DNA from: Gp13-AA77 sp036521995
Lineage (GTDB): Bacteria > Acidobacteriota > Terriglobia > UBA7540
NCBI GenBank assembly: GCA_036521995.1
Contig: DATDGR010000270.1
Coordinates: forward strand, 1-43,803
DNA length: 43,803 nucleotides
Direction: 5' to 3'
This document shows positions 26,487 to 34,811 of this stretch, piece by piece (within the stretch, counting starts at the first letter, position 1; each line of letters begins with the position of its first letter). Both the position numbers and the translations under genes were made by a program. Under the pieces are notes generated by a model. It was given only the letters and a program-made list of their open reading frames with translations, was not told the DNA's origin and ran no database searches.

Positions 26487-27269
26487 CTATGCGACGCCAA
26501 TGAAGTAATCCCGGATGGCCGCCGCCAGACCCGGGATAGTGGACTCCGACGCCTCCAACACCACCTCGAAACCCAACTGCCGCGCGGTTTCTGACGTCAC
26601 CGGCCCGATTGACGCCGCCTTCACGGCGCTCGGGGACATCGTTCCTTGCTCTTCGAGGAGACGAGCGAAGTTGGCCGCGGTGGACGAGCTGGTGAATGTG
26701 ACCAGATCGGGCGGCGGCGTGAGCAAATGATCGAGCGCGCCCGCCGTTAGGGCCGGAAGCACCGTCTGGTAAGCCTCCACCACTTCCACCCATGCGCCCC
26801 GCTCGGTGAGGACGCGCGGCACGAGGTCGCGGGCAACCTTGGCCCGGGGAATCAGAAAGGACTTGCCACGCAGGTCCCGGCCACTTAAGGACTCAATAAG
26901 CCCCTCGGCGCGGTACGCCTTGGGAACGAAGTCGACGCGAACCCCAGCCTGGGCCAGTTCAGCAGCGGTGGCGGGCCCGATGGCGCCCACTTCGAGCCGC
27001 GCCAGGTCGAGGGGGGTCCTTTCGCAGGCCGGAAGGCGCTCCAGCAGTCGCCGGACGCCGTTCACCGAAGTGAGGATCAGGAAGTGAAACTCCGCCAGGC
27101 GGCCGAGGGCCTGGTCGAGCGGCGCCCAGGATTCCGGATCGCGAATCTCGATGGTGGGGATTTCCACCACCTCGGCGCCGAGATCCTCGAGAGGCTGACG
27201 CAGGGCGCTGCTCTGCGCGCGGGCGCGAGTGATGGCGATGCGCTTCCCAGCCAGCGGCCTCGCGCTCAC
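26487..27269 (-). CDS. hemD: Uroporphyrinogen-III synthase
   Basis: A 260-residue HemD that closes and inverts ring D of hydroxymethylbilane to give uroporphyrinogen III. Sequence identity within this family is low, but RPLAGKRIAITRARAQS, EIPTIEIRDP, LILTSVNGVRRLL, VGAIGPATAAEL, LIPRAKVARDLVPRVL, VEAYQT, DLVTFTSSSTAANFARLL and ASIGPVTSETARQLG form the standard two-domain pattern. It starts at GTG 27267-27269, whose bases overlap the hemC stop as GTGA, so translation should be coupled. A longer in-frame extension into hemC is a coding shadow. Confidence 0.93.
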   Translation of the reverse strand: MSARPLAGKRIAITRARAQSSALRQPLEDLGAEVVEIPTIEIRDPESWAPLDQALGRLAEFHFLILTSVNGVRRLLERLPACERTPLDLARLEVGAIGPATAAELAQAGVRVDFVPKAYRAEGLIESLSGRDLRGKSFLIPRAKVARDLVPRVLTERGAWVEVVEAYQTVLPALTAGALDHLLTPPPDLVTFTSSSTAANFARLLEEQGTMSPSAVKAASIGPVTSETARQLGFEVVLEASESTIPGLAAAIRDYFIGVA

Positions 27270-28171
27270 ACAGCCTCCAGAATCGCGCGTGTGCCCAGGC
27301 GAAGCAGCTCTTCGGCGACGCTCAGGCCCAAGGATTCGGGATCGGACGCCGAACCTGTGGTCTCGGCCCGGACCACGCGGCTGCCGTCGGGACTGGCAAC
27401 AACGCCCATCAAGGACAGTCCATCGCCGATCGGCTCGGCATAGGCCGCAATCGGCACGGCGCACCCACCGCCCAGATGCCGCAGCAGCGCTCGCTCAGCG
27501 CGCACGGCACGATGCGCCACCGGGTCATCGAGGGGCTCCACGGCGCACAATACCGGTTCGTCGCCCTGCCGGGTCTCGATGGCCAACGCTCCCTGACCTA
27601 CCGCAGGGCAGAGCTGGTCCGCAGAGAAGTATTGGCGGATCTTCGACTCGAACCCAAGTCTGATGAGTCCCGCTGCCGCCAGCACCAGCGCATCGCACTG
27701 GCCTTCTTCCAGCTTGCGCAGCCGCGTGCCGACGTTGCCCCGCATCGGGACCATTGCGACGTCAGGGCGCAGGTGGCGCAACTGTGACTGGCGCCGGATG
27801 GAGCTCGTCCCCAGGCGGGCCCCTGGGGGCAGCTCGGCGAAGGTGGCGCCCTCGCGCGAGACCAGCGCGTCGCGAGCGTCCTCGCGAGCGGGGACAGCGG
27901 CGAGCGTCAGACCGGGCGGCTGGGCGCCGGGCATGTCCTTCAGACTGTGGACCGCCAGGTCGATTGCACCCTCTGCCAGAGCCTCTTCGATCTCCTTAAT
28001 AAACAGCCCCTTAACGCCTGAATCTTCAAGCGGAACTTGCGGCATCCGGTCACCGCTGGTGCGGATCACCCGGATCTCGACTTCGTGCCCGGCCGCCGCC
28101 AGACGGTCGCGAACCCAGTTCGCCTGCCAGAGAGCGAGGGCGCTGCCGCGGGATCCTATGACAATCTTCAT
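27266..28171 (-). CDS. hemC: Hydroxymethylbilane synthase (porphobilinogen deaminase)
   Basis: A 301-residue HemC that polymerises four porphobilinogens. GSRGSALALWQANWV, RTSGDRM, KGLFIKEIEEALAEGAIDLAVHSLKDMP, LGTSSIRRQSQL, RGNVGTRLRKL, CPAVGQGALAIE and the cofactor-binding Cys in RHLGGGCAVPIAAYA are all visible. It lies between hemA and hemD on one strand. The 110-base gap to hemA holds a strong repeat-derived hairpin (28203-28266), which could attenuate hemCD relative to hemA. Confidence 0.97.
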   Translation of the reverse strand: MKIVIGSRGSALALWQANWVRDRLAAAGHEVEIRVIRTSGDRMPQVPLEDSGVKGLFIKEIEEALAEGAIDLAVHSLKDMPGAQPPGLTLAAVPAREDARDALVSREGATFAELPPGARLGTSSIRRQSQLRHLRPDVAMVPMRGNVGTRLRKLEEGQCDALVLAAAGLIRLGFESKIRQYFSADQLCPAVGQGALAIETRQGDEPVLCAVEPLDDPVAHRAVRAERALLRHLGGGCAVPIAAYAEPIGDGLSLMGVVASPDGSRVVRAETTGSASDPESLGLSVAEELLRLGTRAILEAV

Positions 28172-28281
28172 GTCAGGTGCCAGGTGTCGAGGCGTCCGGG
28201 ATTAGGTGTTAGGTGCCAGGTTTTCGGTGCTTAGCTATCCGGTGTCGCCTGGGGACCTAACACCTAGCACCTGACCCCTAT
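28172..28281 (-). repeat. Heptanucleotide repeat arrays forming a hairpin between hemA and hemC
   Basis: Period-7 units TGTCAGG, TGCCAGG, TTAGGTG, TTAGGTG and inverted ACCTAAC, ACCTAGC, ACCTGAC fill the spacer. TAGGTGTTAGGT (28203-28214) pairs perfectly with ACCTAACACCTA (28255-28266); CCAGG next to it pairs with CCTGG across a small bulge. This gives a long stem in the mRNA. No T-run follows, so it is not a classical terminator. Confidence 0.75.
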
Positions 28282-29547
28282 TCATTCGTTCACCCCGAAG
28301 ATCCGGCGCACGAGTTGCACCAGCGCGCCGTGTTCGGGGTTGCCTGTACCGCTCTTCATCTGGGTGATGGGTTCATGCAGGATCTTGTTGAGCATTCCCC
28401 GCGTAAGGGCTTCCACCGCGGCACGTTGATCGTCACTGAGATCACCGAGGCGGCCCCGGAAGCGCTCGATCTCCGCCGTGCGGATGCGCTCCAGGCGCTG
28501 CTCAAGAGCCACGATGGTGGGCGCGAGCTCCTTATGAGCGAGGCGCCGCATAGTCCGGTCCACTTCTTGCTCAACGATCTGTTCAGCCCAAGCGGCTTCC
28601 CGTTCCCGCTGCTTCCGGTTGCCTGCAACCACTTGTTCGAGGTCGTCGATATCGTAGACAAAACAATTGTCGAGCTTATTGACAGCCGGATCCACGTCGC
28701 GAGGCACGGCGATATCGACAAAAAACATGGGCCGCTGTTTGCGCCCGGCCAGCAGCCGCTCGGCGTGATCGCGGGTAATCAGAAAGTCGGGTGAGCCCGT
28801 GGAGCTGATCACAATGTCGGCCCGGCCGAGACGATCGAAAAGGGCCTCGAAGGGGACGGCGGTGCCTTCGAAGGCGGCGGCCAGCTCGACGGCCCGATCG
28901 TAGGTGCGGTTCGCCACCAGAATGGAGCTGGCTCCGCTCGATATCAGGTGCCGGGCGGCGAGCTCGCTCATCTTGCCGGCGCCCAGGATGAAGACGGTCT
29001 TGTCCTGGAGGCTTCCAAAGATCTTCTTGGCCAGTTCGACCGCCGCATAGGAGACCGACACGGCCGAGGTTCCAAGGCCGGTTTCCCGGCGCACCCGGCG
29101 TCCGACGGCCAAGGCCTGCTCGCTGATTTCGTGCAACGCGCCGTTCAGAGCGCCGGCCTCGATTGCGGTTTGATAGGCCTGCTTGAACTGGCCCAGAATC
29201 TGCGGCTCACCCAGAATCATTGAATCAAGGCTTGAGGCCACGCGAAAGAGGTGCCGGACCACCTCGCGTCCGCGCTGCCAGTAAAGGTACTGCTCGTAAG
29301 CCCTGAGGTCGCAATGGTGGTAGTCGGCCAGGAAACGGCGCACGCCCGTCTCAACCTCCGCGCCTTCGTCGGCCAGGGCGGCAAGGTCCACCCGGTTGCA
29401 GGTGGAAAGGATGAGTGCCTCGCGAACACCGTCGCGCGCCACCAGGTCGGCGAGCGCCGCCGGCAGCCGCGACTCGTGGATATTCATGCGCTCCCGCACT
29501 TCCACGGGAGCCGTGCGGTGGCTGATTCCGACCAGGATAAGGTTCAT
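28282..29547 (-). CDS. hemA: Glutamyl-tRNA reductase
   Basis: A 421-residue HemA reducing glutamyl-tRNA to glutamate-1-semialdehyde, the first committed step of C5-pathway heme synthesis. GISHRTAPVEVRERM, ALILSTCNRVDL (catalytic Cys), HLFRVASSLDSMILGEPQILGQ, SVSYAAVELAKKIFG, FILGAGKMSELAARHL (NADPH site) and FFVDIAVPRDVDPAVN are family motifs. It starts 16 bases after the cytochrome c assembly-like gene and precedes hemC-hemD, giving the classic order. hemL and hemB are not in the window. Confidence 0.97.
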   Translation of the reverse strand: MNLILVGISHRTAPVEVRERMNIHESRLPAALADLVARDGVREALILSTCNRVDLAALADEGAEVETGVRRFLADYHHCDLRAYEQYLYWQRGREVVRHLFRVASSLDSMILGEPQILGQFKQAYQTAIEAGALNGALHEISEQALAVGRRVRRETGLGTSAVSVSYAAVELAKKIFGSLQDKTVFILGAGKMSELAARHLISSGASSILVANRTYDRAVELAAAFEGTAVPFEALFDRLGRADIVISSTGSPDFLITRDHAERLLAGRKQRPMFFVDIAVPRDVDPAVNKLDNCFVYDIDDLEQVVAGNRKQREREAAWAEQIVEQEVDRTMRRLAHKELAPTIVALEQRLERIRTAEIERFRGRLGDLSDDQRAAVEALTRGMLNKILHEPITQMKSGTGNPEHGALVQLVRRIFGVNE

Positions 29548-29563
29548 CGCGTCAAGTCGAGCA

Positions 29564-30394
29564 TCACGGCTTCGGCAGGAAACCGTGCTGCTCGCTCAAA
29601 AAAGTCATGCCCAGAAAGGTCACCATCACGGCCGCAAAGCCGAAGATAGCTCCGTAAGCTGAGCGCCGCCCCCGCCAGCTTCCGCTGACGCGAGTCGAAA
29701 AAAGCGTCAAGTAGATCAGCCACGTCACGAGCGTGGCTAGAATCTTCGGGTCGAACTCCCAAGGGCCCTGCCAGGTGCGGCTGGCCCACACAAATCCGGT
29801 GAGCAGACCAATGGCCAGAAAGAGATTGCCGAACAGCAGCGACCGGTAGTAGAGCCGGTCGCACTCTTCAAGAGAAGGCAGCCAGTAACGCGGCGAATCC
29901 GGGTGCTTCGACTTCAAAGCGCTCTCTTGAATCAGGTACATCACAGCGGCCACAAACGTCAGGAAGAAGCCGGTGTACCCGAGGATCATCGAGGCGATGT
30001 GGACACCCAGCCACCCTCCGCGGAATCCCGCCGAGTGGAAGGACGACCCCGGATGCAGGGCTGCGATCAGCGCCAGCAGAAACACGAAGGGCGGCATGAA
30101 GAGGCCGAGCGAGGTGATGCGGTAGCGCAAATAGACCAGAAAAAAGGCGAGCGTGAGGTTGAAGGCGAAGAATGAGACGGCAGCGCGGACGTCCGTCACC
30201 GGCAGATGGTGGAGCCGCACGGCCGCCAGCACCAGCGAGACTCCGTGGAGCGCCAAGCCGCAAGCCAGCGCCACCAGCGCCGACCGGGGAAGAGCAGGGC
30301 GGCGTCGTACGACCGACGGGAAGGTGAGGATAACACCCAGGCCATAAAGCCCGAGCGCGGCCCAGAGCAGCATCGCAGGAATGGAAGGCGTCAA
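29564..30394 (-). CDS. CcsA/HemX-like cytochrome c assembly membrane protein
   Basis: A 276-residue protein with about eight membrane segments. The region ending in GPWEFDPKILATLVTWLIYLTLFSTR matches the WDPK-type tryptophan-rich motif of the CcsA/CcmC/HemX family. Family members handle heme for cytochrome c maturation, and HemX-type members lie directly upstream of hemA and can affect HemA level, as here. Start is TTG 30392-30394; ATG 30371-30373 is an alternative that still keeps the first helix. Whether it exports heme or controls HemA cannot be told from sequence. Confidence 0.88.
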   Translation of the reverse strand: MTPSIPAMLLWAALGLYGLGVILTFPSVVRRRPALPRSALVALACGLALHGVSLVLAAVRLHHLPVTDVRAAVSFFAFNLTLAFFLVYLRYRITSLGLFMPPFVFLLALIAALHPGSSFHSAGFRGGWLGVHIASMILGYTGFFLTFVAAVMYLIQESALKSKHPDSPRYWLPSLEECDRLYYRSLLFGNLFLAIGLLTGFVWASRTWQGPWEFDPKILATLVTWLIYLTLFSTRVSGSWRGRRSAYGAIFGFAAVMVTFLGMTFLSEQHGFLPKP

Positions 30395-30533
30395 ACGGCA
30401 AGGCCTACCACGGCCAGTATAGCACCCCAGGCGCCGTCAGACAGCCCGTGCGCCGGCCAAGCCTTCGCGTCGTCCAATGGAGATCGGCCGGGCGCCTGAG
30501 CCACGAATCATACGGCGCTGCTTCCTGCGCCAC

Positions 30534-31112
30534 TCATTCCGCCTTCTTCTCACCTGCGCGTTGACGATACAACGAGACGTCGGCCTGCGAGGCCATCGCT
30601 TCGGTATCGAGCGGGATCCCGAGAAACCGCCCGATGGCATCCGCTTGTCCATGAGGATCCCGCAGCACGTCGTGGTACTGCAACCAATGGACCTTAACAC
30701 GGGATTGGCCGTTTAGCCATGCGCTCACCTCCGCCAGGTGGCCCTTGAGCGCAGCTGCCATCTGCGACCCTGCGAGCGCCGGTCCTTGGGTCCTCAGCTT
30801 TGAGATCATGGCGGCCTGCGACGCCACCACCTCGTCGAGCGGCCGGAGCAGGAACAGGATTCGATAGTCGTGGCCGGCAGGCAGGCCGAACAGGAGCGAA
30901 GAGATCACCTTCACGGCCTTGTCTTCAGCCTGGGCTATTAGACTAGGCTCCCGTTGCAATTGCTTGATCGGTTCCCATTCGTAGTAGCCGCGAGGATTGT
31001 TCGGATCGGCGGCGCGCAGGCCGTCGCTGAGGATGGGCGTTCCGCCTGCGGCCAGCATCTGCATCGCAAGCGAGGTGCCGGAGCGCGGCAGGCCGGAAAC
31101 AATGTAGATCAT
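30534..31112 (-). CDS. Sulfotransferase-family protein
   Basis: A 192-residue P-loop sulfotransferase-like protein. IYIVSGLPRSGTSLAMQML is the 5'-phosphosulfate-binding loop that binds PAPS, and ILFLLRPLDEVVASQ resembles the 3'-phosphate-binding Arg/Ser region. It is shorter than most sulfotransferases (about 250-300). Start at ATG 31110-31112 is chosen because it opens the P-loop strand; the in-frame extension upstream is Pro/Ala-rich and unlikely. It follows the phosphodiesterase-TPR gene by about 100 bases on the same strand, so it probably acts in the same process. The acceptor is unknown. Confidence 0.82.
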   Translation of the reverse strand: MIYIVSGLPRSGTSLAMQMLAAGGTPILSDGLRAADPNNPRGYYEWEPIKQLQREPSLIAQAEDKAVKVISSLLFGLPAGHDYRILFLLRPLDEVVASQAAMISKLRTQGPALAGSQMAAALKGHLAEVSAWLNGQSRVKVHWLQYHDVLRDPHGQADAIGRFLGIPLDTEAMASQADVSLYRQRAGEKKAE

Positions 31113-31215
31113 TGGCGGTTGCGCCTGTGCGGGCGGGGCTTGGCCTCGCCCGCTGGCCCTGTTCGCCGATGGACCCGGGCGCCGCCAGCCAGGCCCTTCA
31201 AACACCCCACCGACC

Positions 31216-33408
31216 CTACCTGCTCCCAGGCGCCGCCATCTGCTCCCGCCGCCGCTTCAGCAAGTCCGACGCCAGTTTTCGATGCGCCAGCGCCCGTTCG
31301 CGGTCCCCGCCCGGACGGGCGTGCAGCGCCGCCAGCCAGCGGTGTCCGTTTACCAGGCCCGGCAGCATGGAGACCGATGTTTCAAACGCTACCGTGGCGC
31401 GATGCGGATGGCCGAGCCGCGCCAGGGAGACGCCCAGGCAATAGTGGCCCAGCGGCAGGAAATGCTGCAAGCCCACGGCGACCAGCGACTCTTCAGCCGC
31501 CTCCTCGTCTTGACGCCGGCGGAGGTGCACCTGGGCCAGGCCCAGATGAGCTTCGGCGCTGTCGCCGTCGATGTCGAGCGCCCGGCGAAAGGCGCGTTCA
31601 GCGTCATCCAGTTGCTGACGGCGCAAGTAAGTCTCGCCGATGCGCAGGTGCAAGTTGGGAAGGCGCGGGTCGGCCTGTTCGGCGCGCAGAAGGCAAGCCA
31701 GCGCGTCGTCCGTGTTCCCTTCCTCAAAATGAATCACGCCCATCAGCCAGTCTGCCCAGGGCGTCGGCGAGGCGGTTGCCGGAGGTTCAGGCACGGACTC
31801 GCCTTTCTGAGTTGGAACCGGCGCGTCCGCCGGCAAAGCCGCAGGCTCGGCGACGGGAGCGTCGCCGTTCGCTCCTGCGGTCGCGGTCGCTGGCCTACTT
31901 TCCTTGTCTTTGTCTGTAGCCTTCGGAGGTTCCGGCGGCTTGGGCGGGTGGGCGATAAGATCCTCGAGAATCCCCTTTGCATTCTGGCGCCGGCCCAGCA
32001 TGTAATGGCATTGGGCCAGGTGCTGGCGGAAGCGAGCCTCGTCGCTCGCCCGGACCAGCTCCTCAAGCAGCGGCAGAGCTTCCTGCGGGCGGCGCGAATC
32101 GAGGTAGACGCGGGCCAGATTGTACTTCGACTCCCGCACGGCGCTCTCCACCGCCTTTTGCTGATTTTCGTTCTGCGGCTGGATGTAACCCAGAGCCACG
32201 AACTGCTGCAGCACGGCTTGGGCGGCGGCGGGATCCATGCGCAGGTCGGCAGGATGCATGCCGCATTCGCCCGGTACAGCTTCCCAGCTCGGAATGCGTT
32301 CGACAGCGGGCGGCTCCTCGAAAGCTTGCACGAGAACGCGGCCATCCATGTCCTCACCAACGGGCAGCCCGAAGAGCGTTAGGATGGTTGGAGCCACATC
32401 AAGCAAGGTGGCCCCGTAGATGCGCTCGTCCTGCTTGATGTGGGGCCCGCGCATGGCGATGACCCCGAACTGCCGATGCTGAACGGCCGGCCCCGCCGGC
32501 TCGCGCGGAATGCCGCGCGGCCGCAGGTGGTCGGAATGGAAGCCGTGATCGGAGACCAGGATCACGGTGGCCTCCGGACCCGCCAGTTGCAGCAAAGTGT
32601 TCAAGCACATGTCATGGAAGCGGTAAGCGTTGTTCACCACATCCTTGTAGATCTCGAACTTGTCCTCGGGAACGCGTTCCATGCGGGGCGGGTGGAAGTG
32701 CATGAAGCCGTGGCAGAAGTGATCGATGCCGTTGTAATAGACCGCCATGAAGTCCCAGGGCTGGCCGTGCAGGATCCAGGTGGCGGCGTTGTGAATACTG
32801 AGGTTTTCGGCCAGAATCTTGGCAAAAGACGCCAGACCCTTGTCCTTTTCCTGGTCGATCTTGCCCGCCAATGGGATCCAGGGCAAGATAGCGGCTTCGG
32901 TCACTTCCCCCGGGTGCATCCGCAGCTCGGCGAAGGTGTCGCGCAGGCTTTCGGGATAGACCGCGCCCGTCGGCAGGGGCCACGGTTTGTCGATCGGCTG
33001 GGTGGCGTAGGGATAGAGGTCCGAAACCGAGATGCCGTTGACGGGCTCGGCCGGATGCCCGGCGAACCAGCCCAGCACGTGCGTCTGGTAGCCTCTCTGG
33101 GTGAGTATGTTCCACACCGCCTTGACCTTGCGCGACGTGCTGGTAACCGGCCGGATGCCGCCCGTGTGCGTGTCCGGTTCCATGAAGCCGTGAATGCCGT
33201 GCTTGTCCGCGCGCATGCCGGTGGCGATCGAGTTCCACAGCATTGGGGATAGGATCGGACGTAACGTGGCCAGGTTCCCCATCACCCCGTGGCTGACGAA
33301 GTCGTCGAGGGTGGGCATTAACCCCTGATCCATCAGAGGCGTAGCCACCTTCCAGTCGGCGGCGTCCCAGCCGATCAGGAGCACCTTCCTGGCGAGGCGT
33401 TCGGTCAT
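31216..33408 (-). CDS. Type I phosphodiesterase/nucleotide pyrophosphatase-like protein with C-terminal TPRs
   Basis: A 730-residue alkaline phosphatase-superfamily protein. The catalytic half (about 1-400) shows VLLIGWDAADW (metal Asp), PILSPMLWNSIATGMRADKHGI (Ser in the nucleophile position instead of the usual Thr), YYNGIDHFCHGF and ILVSDHGFHSD (metal Asp/His). The C-terminal half holds TPR-type helices (YNLARVYLDSRRPQEALPLLEEL; ADWLMGVIHFEEGNTDDALACLLRAE; LRIGETYLRRQQLDDAERAFRRALD), split by a Pro/Ala-rich linker. No signal peptide is visible, so it should be cytoplasmic. Such fusions couple a phosphoester hydrolase to protein partners. The substrate is unknown. Confidence 0.9.
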   Translation of the reverse strand: MTERLARKVLLIGWDAADWKVATPLMDQGLMPTLDDFVSHGVMGNLATLRPILSPMLWNSIATGMRADKHGIHGFMEPDTHTGGIRPVTSTSRKVKAVWNILTQRGYQTHVLGWFAGHPAEPVNGISVSDLYPYATQPIDKPWPLPTGAVYPESLRDTFAELRMHPGEVTEAAILPWIPLAGKIDQEKDKGLASFAKILAENLSIHNAATWILHGQPWDFMAVYYNGIDHFCHGFMHFHPPRMERVPEDKFEIYKDVVNNAYRFHDMCLNTLLQLAGPEATVILVSDHGFHSDHLRPRGIPREPAGPAVQHRQFGVIAMRGPHIKQDERIYGATLLDVAPTILTLFGLPVGEDMDGRVLVQAFEEPPAVERIPSWEAVPGECGMHPADLRMDPAAAQAVLQQFVALGYIQPQNENQQKAVESAVRESKYNLARVYLDSRRPQEALPLLEELVRASDEARFRQHLAQCHYMLGRRQNAKGILEDLIAHPPKPPEPPKATDKDKESRPATATAGANGDAPVAEPAALPADAPVPTQKGESVPEPPATASPTPWADWLMGVIHFEEGNTDDALACLLRAEQADPRLPNLHLRIGETYLRRQQLDDAERAFRRALDIDGDSAEAHLGLAQVHLRRRQDEEAAEESLVAVGLQHFLPLGHYCLGVSLARLGHPHRATVAFETSVSMLPGLVNGHRWLAALHARPGGDRERALAHRKLASDLLKRRREQMAAPGSR

Positions 33409-33888
33409 AGGCGCATTAGAAAGCTAGAAGCTGGAATCCTGGAAAAAGCAAGAAAAGAGCCCATTTCCAGGCGTTTCTGACTCCGGTGTAAACCCTCAAA
33501 ACTGACTTAAGACTTTATTTATCAACAATCCGCCGGGTTATTGCGATAACTCACGATATTTCAATAGCTTGCTGGGTTGCCCTTATTTCTACGCTGATTC
33601 TAAAGGGCTTTTTGGCTTCGAACGTAGTAAATCGATATCATTCGTGTCCACGCTCACGGCGGAGAACCAATTTTCGACTTCCACAAGAGGTCTTCGGACG
33701 GGGTCCGGCTCGAGCGGAGTGTCGTGCGGCCTCGTAGACGTAAGGGCGCTCCGCCGATTCGCAGCCAGGCGCGCCGGAGTGACGGTCCGTTTGAGCAGAG
33801 ACATACCAGTACCCACAGTCCTGGTTAGCTAACTTATACACCTAGGCCCTGCTGAATGTCAACCAAACCCTGCCCGGGCTGTTGTTCC
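33409..33888. other. 480-base intergenic region with repeats
   Basis: The gap lies between the stop of the exported protein gene and the start of the phosphodiesterase, both on the minus strand. It begins with a period-7 run (CTAGAAG, CTGGAAT, CCTGGAA, near 33424-33444), contains the second TGCTGGGTT-box repeat (33518-33578), and ends near the heptamer array at 33892. Short frames at 33569-33832 (plus) and 33589-33816 (minus) show no domain and are not called. Confidence 0.55.
33518..33578. repeat. Dispersed TGCTGGGTT-box repeat, copy 2
   Basis: This 61-base stretch aligns with 9940-10001: TTTATCA at the left, a degenerate first box (CCGCCGGGTT), an inner region with CGATAACTCAC, and a clear box TGCTGGGTT (33570-33578). 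The identity is about three quarters by eye. Both copies are in long gaps next to gene starts. Confidence 0.65.
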
Positions 33889-34695
33889 TTATTCTGACTC
33901 CTGGCTCCTGACTTCTGATTCCGGTTCCAGTCGCCGCCAGAACGGCAGCCCACCCGATCCTAGCGCCAAAACGCCCAGGCTGCCGGCTGCACCCGGGCGG
34001 CCACCCGGTGTGGAGGATAAACTTTGCGGCCCCGCCGGCGTATCCTCGGCGCCGCTGGTCTCGCCCGCCAGCAGCGGTTTATCGGGTACCGTCTCGTAGG
34101 CATAACCGGTCACCATCGTGAAGACTTCCTTGACGTTCGTAACCTTCACGGTCAACCGGGCCCATCCGTAATGGGTTTGGCCGTCGATCTGGAATTTCAG
34201 TCCCAGGTAGCGGTTCGTGACGTTGATCCAGTGGCCCCTCAGTTGTCCGCCGCCGGGGGACGAAAACACGGAGACCATTCCCTCGCCTTGCCGGCCGTGG
34301 CTTACGAACCCTTGGCTGGGCCCGATCCGCGCCCCGCCCGTCAGCGCTAAGGCATTCTCCTCTCCAGAGAAGGTGCGGTAGCCCTGAACGGCGTTGCCCG
34401 GCACCACCTTGGCCAGCACCGCATTAATAGCGGTCGAGCAGTTGGTACTGATCACGTCGTGGATGAAAAAGTCGATGGTTCCATCGTGGTTGACGTCGAG
34501 CGCATAGCTGCCGAGAGTTCCGATAACAACGTGGGTGGTGGTGTAGACAATCTCCGCCTCAGCGGGCCGGGCCCAGCCCAGGAGCCCTGCTCCGGCCGCC
34601 GCGGCTGCGGTTGCGTAAGAGATGAGACGCCGGTCTAAGGTTTGATTCAATGCAGGGTGATACTGTTTCCGAGACCTTGATTCGCCAATCTTCAT
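33889..34695 (-). CDS. Exported protein with PEP-CTERM-like C-terminal tail (paralogue A)
   Basis: A 268-residue exported protein of unknown function. A signal sequence (RRLISYATAAAAAGAGLL) ends at ARPAEA near residue 47, followed by EIVYTTTHVVIG. DVNHDGTIDFFIHD resembles a calcium-binding DxNxDG loop. FQIDGQTHYGWARLTVKV and GYAYETVPDKPLLAGETS are shared with the adjacent paralogue. The tail LGVLALGSGGLPFWRR resembles a PEP-CTERM-like anchor without PEP. The last residues (SEVRSQESE) are encoded by a heptanucleotide array. ATG 34693-34695 is chosen for the GGGAGG upstream; a start at 34758 adds 21 residues. Confidence 0.8.
   Translation of the reverse strand: MKIGESRSRKQYHPALNQTLDRRLISYATAAAAAGAGLLGWARPAEAEIVYTTTHVVIGTLGSYALDVNHDGTIDFFIHDVISTNCSTAINAVLAKVVPGNAVQGYRTFSGEENALALTGGARIGPSQGFVSHGRQGEGMVSVFSSPGGGQLRGHWINVTNRYLGLKFQIDGQTHYGWARLTVKVTNVKEVFTMVTGYAYETVPDKPLLAGETSGAEDTPAGPQSLSSTPGGRPGAAGSLGVLALGSGGLPFWRRLEPESEVRSQESE
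33892..33926. repeat. Heptanucleotide array (TCCTGAC type)
   Basis: Five consecutive 7-base units: TTCTGAC, TCCTGGC, TCCTGAC, TTCTGAT, TCCGGTT. On the minus strand they encode the last residues of the exported protein gene, and the TAA stop at 33889-33891 lies immediately beyond. Confidence 0.8.
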
Positions 34696-34811
34696 GGTGT
34701 CCTCCCATCCGGACACACTACGGAGATTGCCATCTGCCAGTTGTCGGAAGGATGTCAAAATCCTGTCATTAATTTGACTTGTCGTTTCAACCGGGATTCG
34801 GATATCGGCGG

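Noticed and set aside
33569..33832. Overlapping short frames on both strands in the 33.4-33.9 kb gap
   Set aside because: No recognisable domain, poor codon pattern compared with neighbours, and partly within repeat flank.
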